64,000 nucleotides of DNA from Streptomyces noursei. GTDB taxonomy: Bacteria > Actinomycetota > Actinomycetes > Streptomycetales > Streptomycetaceae. The stretch is from the NCBI RefSeq assembly GCF_001646665.1, contig NZ_LWBU01000091.1, forward strand, positions 1 to 64,000, given 5' to 3'. The notes under the pieces are model-generated. The model saw only the letters and a program-made list of their open reading frames with translations, was not told where the DNA came from and did no database searches. How positions within the stretch are numbered: position 1 is the stretch's first letter; every line of letters starts with the position of its first letter. This document shows positions 1 through 8,919 of this stretch, in pieces. The position numbers were made by a program, and so were the translations under genes.

Positions 1-101
1 CCATGGCTCCGCCATGGCTCCCTCCTCCGCCTTGCGATCGCACGCACCGGACACCGCGACCCCCGCCCTCCGGGCGGACGCCGATACTTTGCGGACACTC
101 C

Positions 102-794
102 CTAGCCCCGCGCAGGGATCCCCGTGGGGGCGGCGGGCGCGAGGCGGCCGTCGCGGACGGTGACCGTGCGGTCCGCACTGCCCAGGTGGGTGTGGTCGTG
201 GGTGACCAGCACCGTCGCCGTGCCGCGCTCCCGGGTCAGGGCGGCAAGCAGGTCGAGGACCGCCGCCCCGCGCTCGTGGTCCAGCGCGCTGGTGGGCTCG
301 TCGACCAGGAGGACGGCCGGGTCGTTGACCAGGGCCCGCGCGATGTTCACCCGCTGGCGCTGACCGCCGGAGAGCTGGTGGGGCCGCCGTCCGGCCAGGT
401 CCGCGAGGCCCACCGCGTCCAGGAGCTCCAGCGCCCGCCGTTCCCGGCGCCCCCGCCCCGCCAGGTGCGCCATCACCTGGAGCTGTTCGGCGGCCGTCAG
501 CGACGGCAGCAGGTTCGGCTGCTGGAAGACGATGCCGATCCGGTCGCGGCGCAGCGCCGCCCGGCCGGCCCGGTCCAGCGCGCCGGTGTCACTGCCGGCC
601 ACGACCACCCGTCCCCGGTCCGGCGCCACGAGCGTCGCCGCGACCGCGAGCAGGCTGGACTTGCCCGAGCCGGACGGGCCGACGACCGCCGTGAGGCTGC
701 CCCGCGGCACGTCCAGGGACACGGAGTCCAGCGCGGTCAGCCGCCCGTCGCCGTCCGGGTAGGTGAGGGTCACGTCCACGAGGTGCAGGCTCAT
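102..794 (-). CDS. ABC transporter ATP-binding protein (MacB/LolD-like)
   Basis: This 230-residue ATPase powers an ABC exporter of the MacB/LolD class. Walker A (GPSGSGKSS) is at 39-47, the Q-loop at 91-92, the signature LSGGQRQR at 141-148, Walker B VLLVDE at 161-166 and the switch His near 199. Its start overlaps the stop of the upstream FtsX-type permease gene, so the two form an operon. The substrate cannot be told from sequence. The divergent kinase/regulator pair next door suggests control by a cell-envelope or small-molecule signal, which is inference. Confidence 0.93.
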   Translation of the reverse strand: MSLHLVDVTLTYPDGDGRLTALDSVSLDVPRGSLTAVVGPSGSGKSSLLAVAATLVAPDRGRVVVAGSDTGALDRAGRAALRRDRIGIVFQQPNLLPSLTAAEQLQVMAHLAGRGRRERRALELLDAVGLADLAGRRPHQLSGGQRQRVNIARALVNDPAVLLVDEPTSALDHERGAAVLDLLAALTRERGTATVLVTHDHTHLGSADRTVTVRDGRLAPAAPTGIPARG

Positions 795-1855
795 CGGGCG
801 CTCCCGAGCGCGGTGAGGGGGTCGACGGCGGTGATCCGCCGGATGGACAGGGCCGCGCCGAGCGTGCCGAGCACGACCATCACGGCGGCGGGTCCCAGCA
901 GGGTGAGCGGGTCGAGCGCGAAGGGCACGTCGCCCCGCCCCACCAGCGCCCCGGCGCCGGCCGCCAGCGCGGTGCCGAGCAGGATCCCGGCGCCCAGCAT
1001 CACGGCCGCCTGCCCCAGGGCGTCCCGCAGCAGGTACGGGGTCGAGGCGCCGAGCGCCTTCAGCACCGCGACGTCACCGGCGCGCTGGATCGTCCACACC
1101 GTGAAGAACGCCCCGACGACGAGCGCGGAGATCACGAAGAGGAAGCCGCGCATCAGTTGCAGACTGCCGTTCTCGGCCCGGTAGGACCCGATCGCGGTGA
1201 GCGCCTCGTCGACGGTGGTGCTCCGCGTACCGGCGGCCCGGTCCCCCGCCGCCGCGTCGAAGCCGTCGCCCCGCAGCACGACGACGGTCGCGCCGGTGCC
1301 TCCGAGGGCGTGCCAGTCGGTCAGGGACGTCCACACCACCGGCGTGTGGCTGTACGAGGCGTCTCCGGCGACCGCGGCGACCGTGACCTCCAGCCGGCCC
1401 AGCCGCATCCGGTCGCCCGTCCCGGCGCCCAGGTCGTCGGCGGCCGGCTCCGACAGCACCACCCGCCCGGGGCGCAGCCGCGCGCTCGCGGGCGCGATAC
1501 CGGCGCCCGGCTCGCTGCCGAACGCGGCCAGCGCCGCCGTACGGTCACCGGCCACCGCGTCCAGCGTGCGGATGCCGAGCGGCTCGGCGGCGGTCACGCC
1601 CGGCTGCCGCGCCCAGGTCCGCCAGGCGTCCTCGGTCACCGCCGACTGGGTGAAGGACACCGGCCGGCCGGGCGGCGGGGCGGCGAAGGCCAGCCGGTCG
1701 GCGGGCAGGCCGGTGATCGCCGAGACGTTCTCCCGCGCGAGTCCGGCCGTCAGCCCGGACAGCAGCCCGACGAGCAGGGTGATCAGCACGACCACCGAGC
1801 CCATGAGGGTGAATCGCCCCTTGGCGAAGCGTAGGTCTTTCCATGCCACGAACAT
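791..1855 (-). CDS. ABC transporter permease, FtsX/MacB type
   Basis: This 354-residue integral membrane protein is the partner of the downstream ATPase. It has one N-terminal membrane segment (after MFVAWKDLRFAKGRF), a long extracellular loop of about 190 residues, and three C-terminal membrane segments, the usual FtsX layout. I chose the ATG at 1855 because MFVAWKDLRFAKGRF is the typical start of this family; the reading frame extends 21 codons further upstream without a better site. Its stop overlaps the ATPase start by 4 bp. An export function is likely and the substrate is unknown. Confidence 0.88.
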   Translation of the reverse strand: MFVAWKDLRFAKGRFTLMGSVVVLITLLVGLLSGLTAGLARENVSAITGLPADRLAFAAPPPGRPVSFTQSAVTEDAWRTWARQPGVTAAEPLGIRTLDAVAGDRTAALAAFGSEPGAGIAPASARLRPGRVVLSEPAADDLGAGTGDRMRLGRLEVTVAAVAGDASYSHTPVVWTSLTDWHALGGTGATVVVLRGDGFDAAAGDRAAGTRSTTVDEALTAIGSYRAENGSLQLMRGFLFVISALVVGAFFTVWTIQRAGDVAVLKALGASTPYLLRDALGQAAVMLGAGILLGTALAAGAGALVGRGDVPFALDPLTLLGPAAVMVVLGTLGAALSIRRITAVDPLTALGSAR

Positions 1856-1967
1856 GGTGGCCAGCCTGGCGGCGGACGCTCCGCGCGGGCATCGCCCGCC
1901 GGACGGGCCGGGCATCAATCTTTCGGTTGAGGCCGGGGGCGCCGGTCCCGCTTAGGCTGGACGGGTC

Positions 1968-3206
1968 ATGGATCCCCGCTCCCTCACCCCTGTCCTGCGC
2001 GTCCTGCGCGTCTGCCTGCACCTGCTGGTGGCGGGCCTGCTGGCGCTGGCCGCGCTGCGGGCCGCGACCCCGGCCGCGGTCACCGCCGCCGCCTGCACGG
2101 GCGCCGTGTACGCGGTGGGCTCGTCCCTGCGGCCGGTGCGGGAGTCCCGGCCGGCCGCCGCCGTGTGGCTGGGCGCGCTGACCGCGGCCTGGCTCGTGCT
2201 GCTGGCGGTCGCCCCGGACGGCCTGTGGCTGGCCTTCCCGCTGTACTTCCTGCACCTGCACCTGCTGCCGGTGCGCTGGTCGCTGCCGGCGGTCGCGGCC
2301 ACGGCCGGCGCGGCGATCATGTCGTACGTCCGGCACGGCGCGCCGCTCAGTCCCGGGGCGTTCATCGGCCCGCTGCTGGGGGCCGCCGTCGCCGTGGCGA
2401 CCGTACTCGGCTACCAGGCGCTGTACCGGGAGAGCGAGCGGCACCGGCGGCTGGTGGAGGAGCTGACCTCGACACGGGCGGAGCTGGCCGCGGCCGAGCG
2501 GCACGCGGGCACGCTGGCCGAGCGGGAGCGGCTGGCCCGCGAGATCCACGACACCCTCGCGCAGGGCCTGTCGTCGATCCAGCTGCTGCTGCGCGCCGCC
2601 GAGCGCGCCCTGCCGGACGGCTCCCCGGTCGCGGCCGGGCACATCGAGCGGGCGCGGCGGACCGCGCAGGACAACCTGGCGGAGGCGCGCCGGTTCGTCC
2701 GGGCGCTGACACCGGCCGACCTGGAGCGGGGTTCGCTCGCGGCGGCGCTGGAGCGGTTGTGCGGGACGGCGGGGCCCGGGCCGCGGGTCCGGTTCTCGGT
2801 GAGCGGTACGCCGGTCCCGCTGCCCACGCCGTACGAGGTGGCGCTGCTGCGGATCGCCCAGTCCGCGCTGGCCAACACCGTGCGGCACGCGGGGGCCGGG
2901 CGGGCCGGGATCACGCTGACGTTCATGGACGCGTCCGTCACGCTGGACGTGGTGGACGACGGCACGGGCTTCGACCCCCGGTCCTGGACGCCGTCCCCGG
3001 GCGGCGGCTTCGGCCTGCCGGCGATGCGCGCGCGGGCCGAGTCGCTGGGCGGCACCTTCACCGTGGAGTCCGCGCCCGGCCAGGGCACGGCCGTCGCGGT
3101 CGCCCTCCCCCTCCGTACGCCCGCGTCCGGCCCCGACCCCGGCGCGTCGCACTCTTCAGGCACCGCCCCCGTCACCACGACCGTCCGGACGGAGGAGGCC
3201 GCGTGA
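1968..3206 (+). CDS. sensor histidine kinase (NarL/DesK group)
   Basis: This 412-residue two-component sensor has four to five membrane segments in residues 10-150, then a HisKA_3 dimerisation helix with the phospho-acceptor His194 in REIHDTLAQG. A HATPase_c domain follows, with an N-box around ALANTVRHAG and G-boxes DDGTGF and GGGFGLPAMR. It overlaps the response regulator by GTGA and lies divergent to the ABC exporter, so it probably senses an envelope signal and controls that exporter. A TAGGCT element at 1953-1958 only 9 nt before the ATG suggests near-leaderless transcription. Confidence 0.93.
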   Translation: MDPRSLTPVLRVLRVCLHLLVAGLLALAALRAATPAAVTAAACTGAVYAVGSSLRPVRESRPAAAVWLGALTAAWLVLLAVAPDGLWLAFPLYFLHLHLLPVRWSLPAVAATAGAAIMSYVRHGAPLSPGAFIGPLLGAAVAVATVLGYQALYRESERHRRLVEELTSTRAELAAAERHAGTLAERERLAREIHDTLAQGLSSIQLLLRAAERALPDGSPVAAGHIERARRTAQDNLAEARRFVRALTPADLERGSLAAALERLCGTAGPGPRVRFSVSGTPVPLPTPYEVALLRIAQSALANTVRHAGAGRAGITLTFMDASVTLDVVDDGTGFDPRSWTPSPGGGFGLPAMRARAESLGGTFTVESAPGQGTAVAVALPLRTPASGPDPGASHSSGTAPVTTTVRTEEAA

Positions 3207-3823
3207 CCGTCCGCCTGCTGCTGGCCGACGACCACCCGGTCGTCCGCGCGGGGCTGCGTGCCGTCCTCGACACCGAGCCGGACTTCACCGTGGTCGCCGA
3301 GGCCGCCACCGCCGAGCGGGCGGTCGAGCTGGCCGGGTGCGCGGACGTCGTCCTGATGGACCTCCAGTTCGGCTCCGGCATGCACGGCTCGGAGGCGACG
3401 GCGGCGATCACCGCCCGTTCGGATGCGCCCCGGGTGCTGGTGCTGACGACGTACGACACGGACGCCGACATCCTGGCGGCCGTCGAGGCGGGGGCGAGCG
3501 GCTACCTGCTGAAGGACGCGCCGCCGGAGGAGCTGGCGGCGGCGGTCCGCACGGCGGCGGCCGGCCGGTCCGCGCTCGCCCCCGCGGTGGCGCACCGGCT
3601 GATGGACCGGATGCGGACACCGGCGGAGGCGCTGACCAGGCGGGAGCTGGAGGTGCTGCAACTGGTCGGCGAGGGCCTGTCCAACCAGCAGATCAGCAAG
3701 CGGCTCTTCCTCAGCCAGGCGACGGTGAAGTCCCATCTGGTGCACGTGTACGCGAAGCTGGGCGTCGACTCGCGGACGGCGGCGGTGGCGGCGGCCACGG
3801 CGCGCCGCCTGATCCGCCGCTGA
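3203..3823 (+). CDS. LuxR/NarL-family response regulator
   Basis: This 206-residue response regulator is translationally coupled to the kinase (GTGA overlap). The receiver domain spans about 1-120, with acidic residues D9-D10, phospho-acceptor D53 and Lys104. The C-terminal LuxR-type helix-turn-helix spans about 143-190 (LTRRELEVLQLVGEGLSNQQ). The GTG at 3203 is preferred because the receiver domain begins exactly there (VTVRLLLADDHP) and GGAGGAGG lies just upstream. Its targets are likely the divergent ABC genes, by context only. Confidence 0.93.
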   Translation: MTVRLLLADDHPVVRAGLRAVLDTEPDFTVVAEAATAERAVELAGCADVVLMDLQFGSGMHGSEATAAITARSDAPRVLVLTTYDTDADILAAVEAGASGYLLKDAPPEELAAAVRTAAAGRSALAPAVAHRLMDRMRTPAEALTRRELEVLQLVGEGLSNQQISKRLFLSQATVKSHLVHVYAKLGVDSRTAAVAAATARRLIRR

Positions 3824-3863
3824 CGGGCCGCCGGCGACCGCCCCCGTCCGCCGGGCGTCGGGC

Positions 3864-3924
3864 GCCGACCGACCGACCGCCGCCGACCGACCGCCGCCGA
3901 CCGACCGCCGCCGCCGACCGGCCG
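3864..3924. repeat. CCGACCGACCGCCG tandem microrepeat
   Basis: About five imperfect copies of an 11-bp unit (CCGACCGACCG with CCG spacers) lie just after the response regulator stop. There is no coding frame. It is most likely slippage-generated GC-rich spacer between the regulator and the convergent small gene. Confidence 0.6.
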
Positions 3925-3945
3925 CCCCGCCGTCGGCTGCCGCCG

Positions 3946-4245
3946 CTACCGGGGCTGTTCGCCGAACAGCTCCACCGCGGCCCGCACGTCGGCGAGGGCG
4001 GCCCTCAGGGCGCTGACCGACCCCGTCGCCCCGGCGACCAGCAGTAACGACCGGCGCAGCCGCCGTACTTCCGGGACCCCGGTGAGGATCATGGCGGCGA
4101 GCGCGGCCAGTTCGTCCTCCGCGATGCCCCGGTCGGCGAAGTCCGCCGGGTAGCAGGCCAGTTCGCGGCGGAGGCGGGCGACGGCGGCGCTCAGCTCCGT
4201 CACCCTCGGGTCCTCGCCGCTGTCGGCCACGCGCCTCTGCCCCAT
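3946..4245 (-). CDS. small hypothetical protein (possibly DUF5955)
   Basis: This soluble, helical 99-residue protein is rich in Ala and Arg with heptad-like spacing of Leu (VTELSAAVARLRRELA). No catalytic motif or membrane segment is seen. The ATG at 4245 is preferred over a TTG at 4257. It resembles small Streptomyces proteins filed under DUF5955 that often sit near regulators, but this is from memory. It could bind a partner through coiled coils; no function is assigned. Confidence 0.6.
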   Translation of the reverse strand: MGQRRVADSGEDPRVTELSAAVARLRRELACYPADFADRGIAEDELAALAAMILTGVPEVRRLRRSLLLVAGATGSVSALRAALADVRAAVELFGEQPR

Positions 4246-4349
4246 GCTGCGCAACAAAAGCTCTCCCGCCCCTCGCCCGCACTACGGTGTGCGCCCGCCC
4301 CTGTACTTAACGCCATCACGGGCGGGGAGCGCCACTCCTGCGACGAAAT

Positions 4350-6230
4350 TCAGGAGGTGGCTTCCGGGGCGATCGCGCCGCGCCACACGGTCACGTCGAG
4401 CGTGACGTAGTGACTGGGGTCGGACTCGGGGGACTTGCCCTGGTACGTGACGAGGCCGACGTGTCCGCCGTTGGTCAGCACGCACAGCTGGGACCCCTTG
4501 GACAGGGAGTCGAGGTCGACCCGGTCGGCGTACCGGGTCTCGGTCCGGCAGGTCTCCAGGTCGCCCTTCTGGCCGGTGCGCAGCAGGATGAGCCGCCCGT
4601 CCTCGACGGAGATCTTCTCCAGGTTCCAGTCGTAGGCGACGTCCACGTTGGCGTCGTCGGCGAGCGGCTTGACGGGGTCGTCGGCCAGCGTCAGGTGGTA
4701 CCCGTCCGTGAGGTCGATCCCCTGGTACGTGGCGGGTTCGGGGTTCGCGACCGGCTCCGGGGGCTGCTCGGAGGAGGGCGTGCCGGCCGAGGGGTCGCTC
4801 GCGCCGGGCTGGTTGTCCGCGCCGTCGGCGGTGGCCGGGGTCCGGGGCGTGGGGGCGGTGCCGGCCTGGTCCTGGCGCTGCGTCGCGCCGCGGTCCTTGG
4901 CGTCGTCGCCCGACATCAGCACGTACACCCCGCCGCCGGTGAGACCGGCGACGAGGAGCGCCGCGGTGAGGCCGAGGAGGAGGTTCCGCTTCGTCTTCCG
5001 GCGGGGCGGTTCGGGCGCGCCGGGGGCGGGGGTGGCGACCGGTGCGGTGACCGGGGCCGGTCCGGTGTACGGCGGCGGCGTGGCGTGGGCCTGCGGGTAG
5101 CCGTAACCGGGGGCCGGGGCGGGGCCGGGGACCGGGGTCGCCGCCGTGTGGGCGGGCGCCGGGCCGAAGCCGGGCGGCGGGGCCGACGGGGCCGCGTGGG
5201 CGGTCGGCGGGTGCGGCGCGGGCGCCTGCGCCTGGAAGGGCGGCGGCGGCGCGGGGGCGGCGGGGGCCGCCGGGGGCTGGGCGGGCGGCGGGGGCGTGGT
5301 GGCCGCCACGGGCGCGGGGGCGGCCGCGCGGGTGGTGATGTCGGCGGCGACGGCGCCGGGCAGCCACTCCTCCGGGCGGCGCAGGGCGGTCTGGTCGTTG
5401 GCGGCCTGGCACAGCGCCAGGATGTCGGTGACCGAGGGGCGCGCGGCCGGGTCCTTGGTGAGGCAGCGGGTGACCAACTCGCGCAGCCGGTCCGGGAGTC
5501 CGTCGAGCTGCGGCTCCTCGTGGACGATCCGGTACAGCACGCCGTGGGAGGTGCCCTCGCCGAAGGCGGGGCTGCCGATGGCCGCGTACGCGGCGACCTG
5601 GCCGAGCGCGAAGATGTCGGTCGCCGCGGTGACCGTGCGGCCGGCCGCCTGCTCGGGCGACATGAACGACGGGGTGCCGATGGTCACTCCGCTGCCGGTG
5701 AGCGAGGTGGCGTCGGCGGCGCGCGCGATGCCGAAGTCGATCACGCGCGGTCCGTCCGCGGCGAGCAGGACGTTCGCGGGCTTGAGGTCGCGGTGGACGA
5801 TGCCGGCGCCGTGGATGACCTGGAGGGCCTCGGCGATGCCGGCGACCAGCAGCAGCACGGTGTCGACGGGCAGCCGGCCGTGCGCCTGGACGGCGTCGGC
5901 GAGGGAGGGCCCGGGGACGTACGCGGTGGCCAGCCAGGGCTGGCGGGCGTCGGTGTCGGAGTCGATGACGGGCGCGGTGTACAGGCCCTGGACGCGCTGG
6001 GCGGACTTCACCTCCTGGGCGAACCGGCGCCGGAACTCCGCGTCCTCGGCGAAGTCGGGGCGGATCACCTTGATGGCGACCGGCCGGCCGCCCGGTGTGT
6101 ACGAGAGGTACACCTTCCCCATGCCGCCGGCGCCGAGCCGGGCGGCGAGCCGGTAACCGGCCACCGATCGCGGATCGTCGTCCTCGAGCGGCTGGAAGAC
6201 CGTTCCCTGGCGTGCCGGACCACCACTCAT
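4350..6230 (-). CDS. membrane Ser/Thr protein kinase
   Basis: This 626-residue eukaryotic-type kinase has a catalytic domain at about 22-285: glycine loop LGAGGMGKVY, VAIKV lysine, catalytic loop IVHRDLKPANV and DFG in VIDFGIARA. A Pro/Ala-rich linker follows (about 300-415), then one membrane helix (LLLGLTAALLVAGLTGGGVY) and an extracellular domain of about 180 residues. That domain has two Cys but no PASTA repeats. The ATG at 6230 has a GGGGGAC ribosome site. It probably senses an extracytoplasmic cue and phosphorylates cytoplasmic targets, as PknB-class kinases do; the ligand is unknown. Confidence 0.92.
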   Translation of the reverse strand: MSGGPARQGTVFQPLEDDDPRSVAGYRLAARLGAGGMGKVYLSYTPGGRPVAIKVIRPDFAEDAEFRRRFAQEVKSAQRVQGLYTAPVIDSDTDARQPWLATAYVPGPSLADAVQAHGRLPVDTVLLLVAGIAEALQVIHGAGIVHRDLKPANVLLAADGPRVIDFGIARAADATSLTGSGVTIGTPSFMSPEQAAGRTVTAATDIFALGQVAAYAAIGSPAFGEGTSHGVLYRIVHEEPQLDGLPDRLRELVTRCLTKDPAARPSVTDILALCQAANDQTALRRPEEWLPGAVAADITTRAAAPAPVAATTPPPPAQPPAAPAAPAPPPPFQAQAPAPHPPTAHAAPSAPPPGFGPAPAHTAATPVPGPAPAPGYGYPQAHATPPPYTGPAPVTAPVATPAPGAPEPPRRKTKRNLLLGLTAALLVAGLTGGGVYVLMSGDDAKDRGATQRQDQAGTAPTPRTPATADGADNQPGASDPSAGTPSSEQPPEPVANPEPATYQGIDLTDGYHLTLADDPVKPLADDANVDVAYDWNLEKISVEDGRLILLRTGQKGDLETCRTETRYADRVDLDSLSKGSQLCVLTNGGHVGLVTYQGKSPESDPSHYVTLDVTVWRGAIAPEATS

Positions 6231-6383
6231 CAACCCATGTCCCCCGTAACGGACTTCACACTGTCCCTGCTGATCACTGCGGATCACCGTCGGATCACTT
6301 CGATCCCGGAACCGCACCCTATCCAAGGCGGAGGCTCCTGTTCACCCGCGCGTGGGGCGGGGCGCATGCGGTATGCACTCCAC

Positions 6384-7001
6384 ATGGGACATACGACGAC
6401 AGACGGACCGCGGATCGCCGGTCTCCTCCTCGCGGCGGGCGGCGGGCGGCGGCTCGGCGGCCGCCCGAAGGCGCTGCTGGAGCACCGCGGCCGCCCCCTG
6501 GTCGAGCACGCGGTGGCCGTGCTGCGGGCGGGCGGCTGCGAGGTGGTGCACGTGGTGCTGGGGGCGGCCGCCGGGGCGGTGCGCGAGCGGGCCTCGCTGC
6601 CGGGCTGCGTGCTGGTCGACAACCCGGACTGGGAGGAGGGGATGGGCTCGTCGCTGCGGGCCGGGCTGGCGTCCCTCGCCGCGGCGGGCGGCGCGGACCC
6701 GGACGCGGCCCTCGTGTCGCTGGTGGACCAGCCGGGGATCGGGGCCGACGCGGTGCGCCGGGTGGCGGCGGCGTACCGCGACCGGGGCGCGCTGGCGGCG
6801 GCCGCGTACGACGGGAGGCGCGGCCATCCGGTGCTGATCGGCGCGGACCGCTGGGCGGACGTGGGGGCGAGTGCGGAGGGGGACCGGGGGGCACGCGCCT
6901 ATCTGAGGGAGCACGAGGCGTCGATCGTCCTCGTCGAGTGCGGGGACGTCGCGGAGGCGTACGACATCGACACCGCGGAGGACCTGGCGCACCTGGAGTG
7001 A
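6384..7001 (+). CDS. MobA-like nucleotidyltransferase
   Basis: This 205-residue protein has the NTP-transferase fold of molybdenum-cofactor cytidylyltransferases (MocA/MobA-like). The nucleotide loop LLLAAGGGRRLGGRPKALL lies near the N-terminus and the metal-binding LVDQPGI is mid-protein. An alternative ATG lies at 6366; neither has a strong ribosome site. In actinobacteria such genes often serve molybdenum hydroxylases such as xanthine dehydrogenase. That would fit the purine-degradation genes nearby, although no xanthine dehydrogenase is in the window. Confidence 0.85.
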   Translation: MGHTTTDGPRIAGLLLAAGGGRRLGGRPKALLEHRGRPLVEHAVAVLRAGGCEVVHVVLGAAAGAVRERASLPGCVLVDNPDWEEGMGSSLRAGLASLAAAGGADPDAALVSLVDQPGIGADAVRRVAAAYRDRGALAAAAYDGRRGHPVLIGADRWADVGASAEGDRGARAYLREHEASIVLVECGDVAEAYDIDTAEDLAHLE

Positions 7002-7061
7002 ACGCGGTGGCACTCAGCGCCATGTTCTGTCGACCCGGAGAATCTCGACATCAACAAACCA

Positions 7062-7103
7062 TTGAACTTCCACCATGAGGAAACTAGTATCCACTGTTCA
7101 GAA
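7062..7103 (+). promoter_or_regulatory. aceB promoter with candidate overlapping operators
   Basis: TTGAAC (7062-7067) and TAGTAT (7085-7090) are spaced by 17 bp, a good housekeeping promoter. The spacer is filled by TTCCACCATGAGGAA (7068-7082), and ATCCACTGTTCAGAA starts 21 bp further on (7089). This is the same 21-bp spacing as the tandem sites at gcl and hyi, though the bases are more degenerate. A TCAA-N7-TTGA repeat (7051-7065) overlaps the -35 and resembles the catalase/uraD operator. Confidence 0.6.
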
Positions 7104-7230
7104 GCACCCGATCGTCAGAAGGCGCCTGTGACCGTATCTCGGCTCCCACGGCACTCAGTGCCGCGCGCGTATGCCCGGCGGCCGCTGCACGGCGCCGTGC
7201 CACAGTCCCCGCTGAAGGAAGTGACAGCTC

Positions 7231-8853
7231 ATGTCCGCACCAGCGCCGTCCCCGCTGGCCATCGTCGAAGCCGAGCCCCTGCCCCGGCAGGACGAGGTCC
7301 TCACCGATGCGGCCCTGGCCTTCGTGGCCGAGTTGCACCGGCGCTTCACGCCGCGGCGTGACGAACTCCTCGCCCGCCGCGCCGAGCGCCGCGCCGAGAT
7401 CGCCCGCACCAGCACCCTCGACTTCCTCCCGGAGACCGCACAGCTCCGCGAGGACGACAGCTGGAAGGTCGCGCCGGCCCCGGCCGCGCTGAACGACCGC
7501 CGTGTCGAGATCACCGGCCCGACCGATCGCAAGATGACCATCAACGCCCTCAACTCGGGCGCCAAGGTCTGGCTCGCGGACTTCGAAGACGCGTCCGCCC
7601 CCACCTGGGAGAACGTCGTCCTCGGCCAGCTCAACCTGATCGACGCCTACGAGCGGAAGATCGACTTCACCGACCCGCGCACGGGCAAGTCGTACGCGCT
7701 CAGGCCCGCCTCCGAACTGGCGACGGTCGTCATGCGCCCCCGCGGCTGGCACCTGGAGGAGCGCCACCTGCGCTTCGCAGGACAAGCCGTCCCCGGTGCG
7801 CTGGTCGACTTCGGCCTGTACTTCTTCCACAACGCCCAGCGGCTGATCGACCTGGGCAAGGGGCCGTACTTCTACCTCCCCAAGACGGAGTCCCACCTGG
7901 AGGCCCGCCTCTGGAACGACATCTTCGTCTTCGCGCAGGACTACGTCGGCATCCCGCAGGGCACCGTCCGCGCGACCGTCCTGATCGAGACGATCACGGC
8001 GGCGTACGAGATGGAGGAGATCCTCTACGAGCTGCGCGACCACGCGGCCGGCCTCAACGCGGGCCGCTGGGACTACCTCTTCTCGATCGTCAAGAACTTC
8101 CGCGACGGCGGGCAGAAGTTCGTCCTCCCGGACCGCAACGCGGTCACGATGACGGCCCCGTTCATGCGCGCGTACACCGAACTGCTGGTCCGCACCTGCC
8201 ACAAGCGGGGCGCGCACGCGATCGGCGGCATGGCGGCCTTCATCCCGTCCCGCAAGGACGCCGAGGTCAACAAGGTCGCCTTCGAGAAGGTCAAGGCGGA
8301 CAAGGACCGCGAGGCGAACGACGGCTTCGACGGCTCCTGGGTCGCCCACCCCGACCTCGTCCCGATCGCGATGGCCTCCTTCGACGCGGTCCTCGGCGAC
8401 AGGCCCAACCAGAAGGACCGCCTCCGCGAGGACGTCTCCGTGGCCCCGGGCGACCTCATCGCCATCGACTCGCTCGACGCGAAGCCGACGTACGACGGCC
8501 TGCGCAACGCCGTCCAGGTCGGCATTCGCTACATCGAGGCGTGGCTGCGCGGGCTCGGCGCGGTGGCGATCTTCAACCTCATGGAGGACGCCGCCACGGC
8601 TGAGATCTCGCGCTCACAGATCTGGCAGTGGATCAATGCGGGTGTCGTCTTCGAGAACGGCGAGCGGGCCACCCCGGAGCTGGCCCGTGAGGTCGCGGCC
8701 CGCGAACTGGCCGCGATCCGCGCGGAGATCGGCGAGGAGGCCTTCACGGCGGGCCGGTGGCAGCAGGCGCACGACCTGCTGCTGAAGGTGTCGCTGGACG
8801 AGGACTACGCGGACTTCCTCACCCTCCCCGCGTACGAGCAGCTCGTCGGCTGA
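7231..8853 (+). CDS. aceB: malate synthase A
   Basis: This 540-residue malate synthase condenses glyoxylate and acetyl-CoA to malate and CoA. The length and conserved blocks (NSGAKVWLADFEDASAPTW, RGWHLEERHLRF, GRWDYLFSIVKNFRDG, HAIGGMAAFIPSRKD, SWVAHPDLVP) match the A-type enzyme. The ATG at 7231 has GAAGGAAG upstream. Here it is likely the exit for glyoxylate from purine/allantoin breakdown rather than part of a glyoxylate shunt, because no isocitrate lyase is in the window. The promoter carries candidate operators related to those of gcl and hyi. Confidence 0.97.
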   Translation: MSAPAPSPLAIVEAEPLPRQDEVLTDAALAFVAELHRRFTPRRDELLARRAERRAEIARTSTLDFLPETAQLREDDSWKVAPAPAALNDRRVEITGPTDRKMTINALNSGAKVWLADFEDASAPTWENVVLGQLNLIDAYERKIDFTDPRTGKSYALRPASELATVVMRPRGWHLEERHLRFAGQAVPGALVDFGLYFFHNAQRLIDLGKGPYFYLPKTESHLEARLWNDIFVFAQDYVGIPQGTVRATVLIETITAAYEMEEILYELRDHAAGLNAGRWDYLFSIVKNFRDGGQKFVLPDRNAVTMTAPFMRAYTELLVRTCHKRGAHAIGGMAAFIPSRKDAEVNKVAFEKVKADKDREANDGFDGSWVAHPDLVPIAMASFDAVLGDRPNQKDRLREDVSVAPGDLIAIDSLDAKPTYDGLRNAVQVGIRYIEAWLRGLGAVAIFNLMEDAATAEISRSQIWQWINAGVVFENGERATPELAREVAARELAAIRAEIGEEAFTAGRWQQAHDLLLKVSLDEDYADFLTLPAYEQLVG

Positions 8854-8881
8854 CGCCGGCCCCTGGCCGCCGCGAGGACCG

Positions 8882-8919
8882 CTCCGCCCCCTGACGACGC
8901 ACGACGTCAGGGGGCGGAG
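8882..8919. terminator. aceB terminator hairpin
   Basis: A perfect 15-bp stem (CTCCGCCCCCTGACG pairing with 8905-8919) with an 8-nt loop lies just after aceB. It overlaps the stop of the convergent membrane-protein gene, so it probably works for both. Confidence 0.75.

Noticed and set aside
3864..3924. Possible CRISPR-like repeat
   Set aside because: Units are about 11 bp with no unique spacers of constant length; this is a simple tandem microrepeat.
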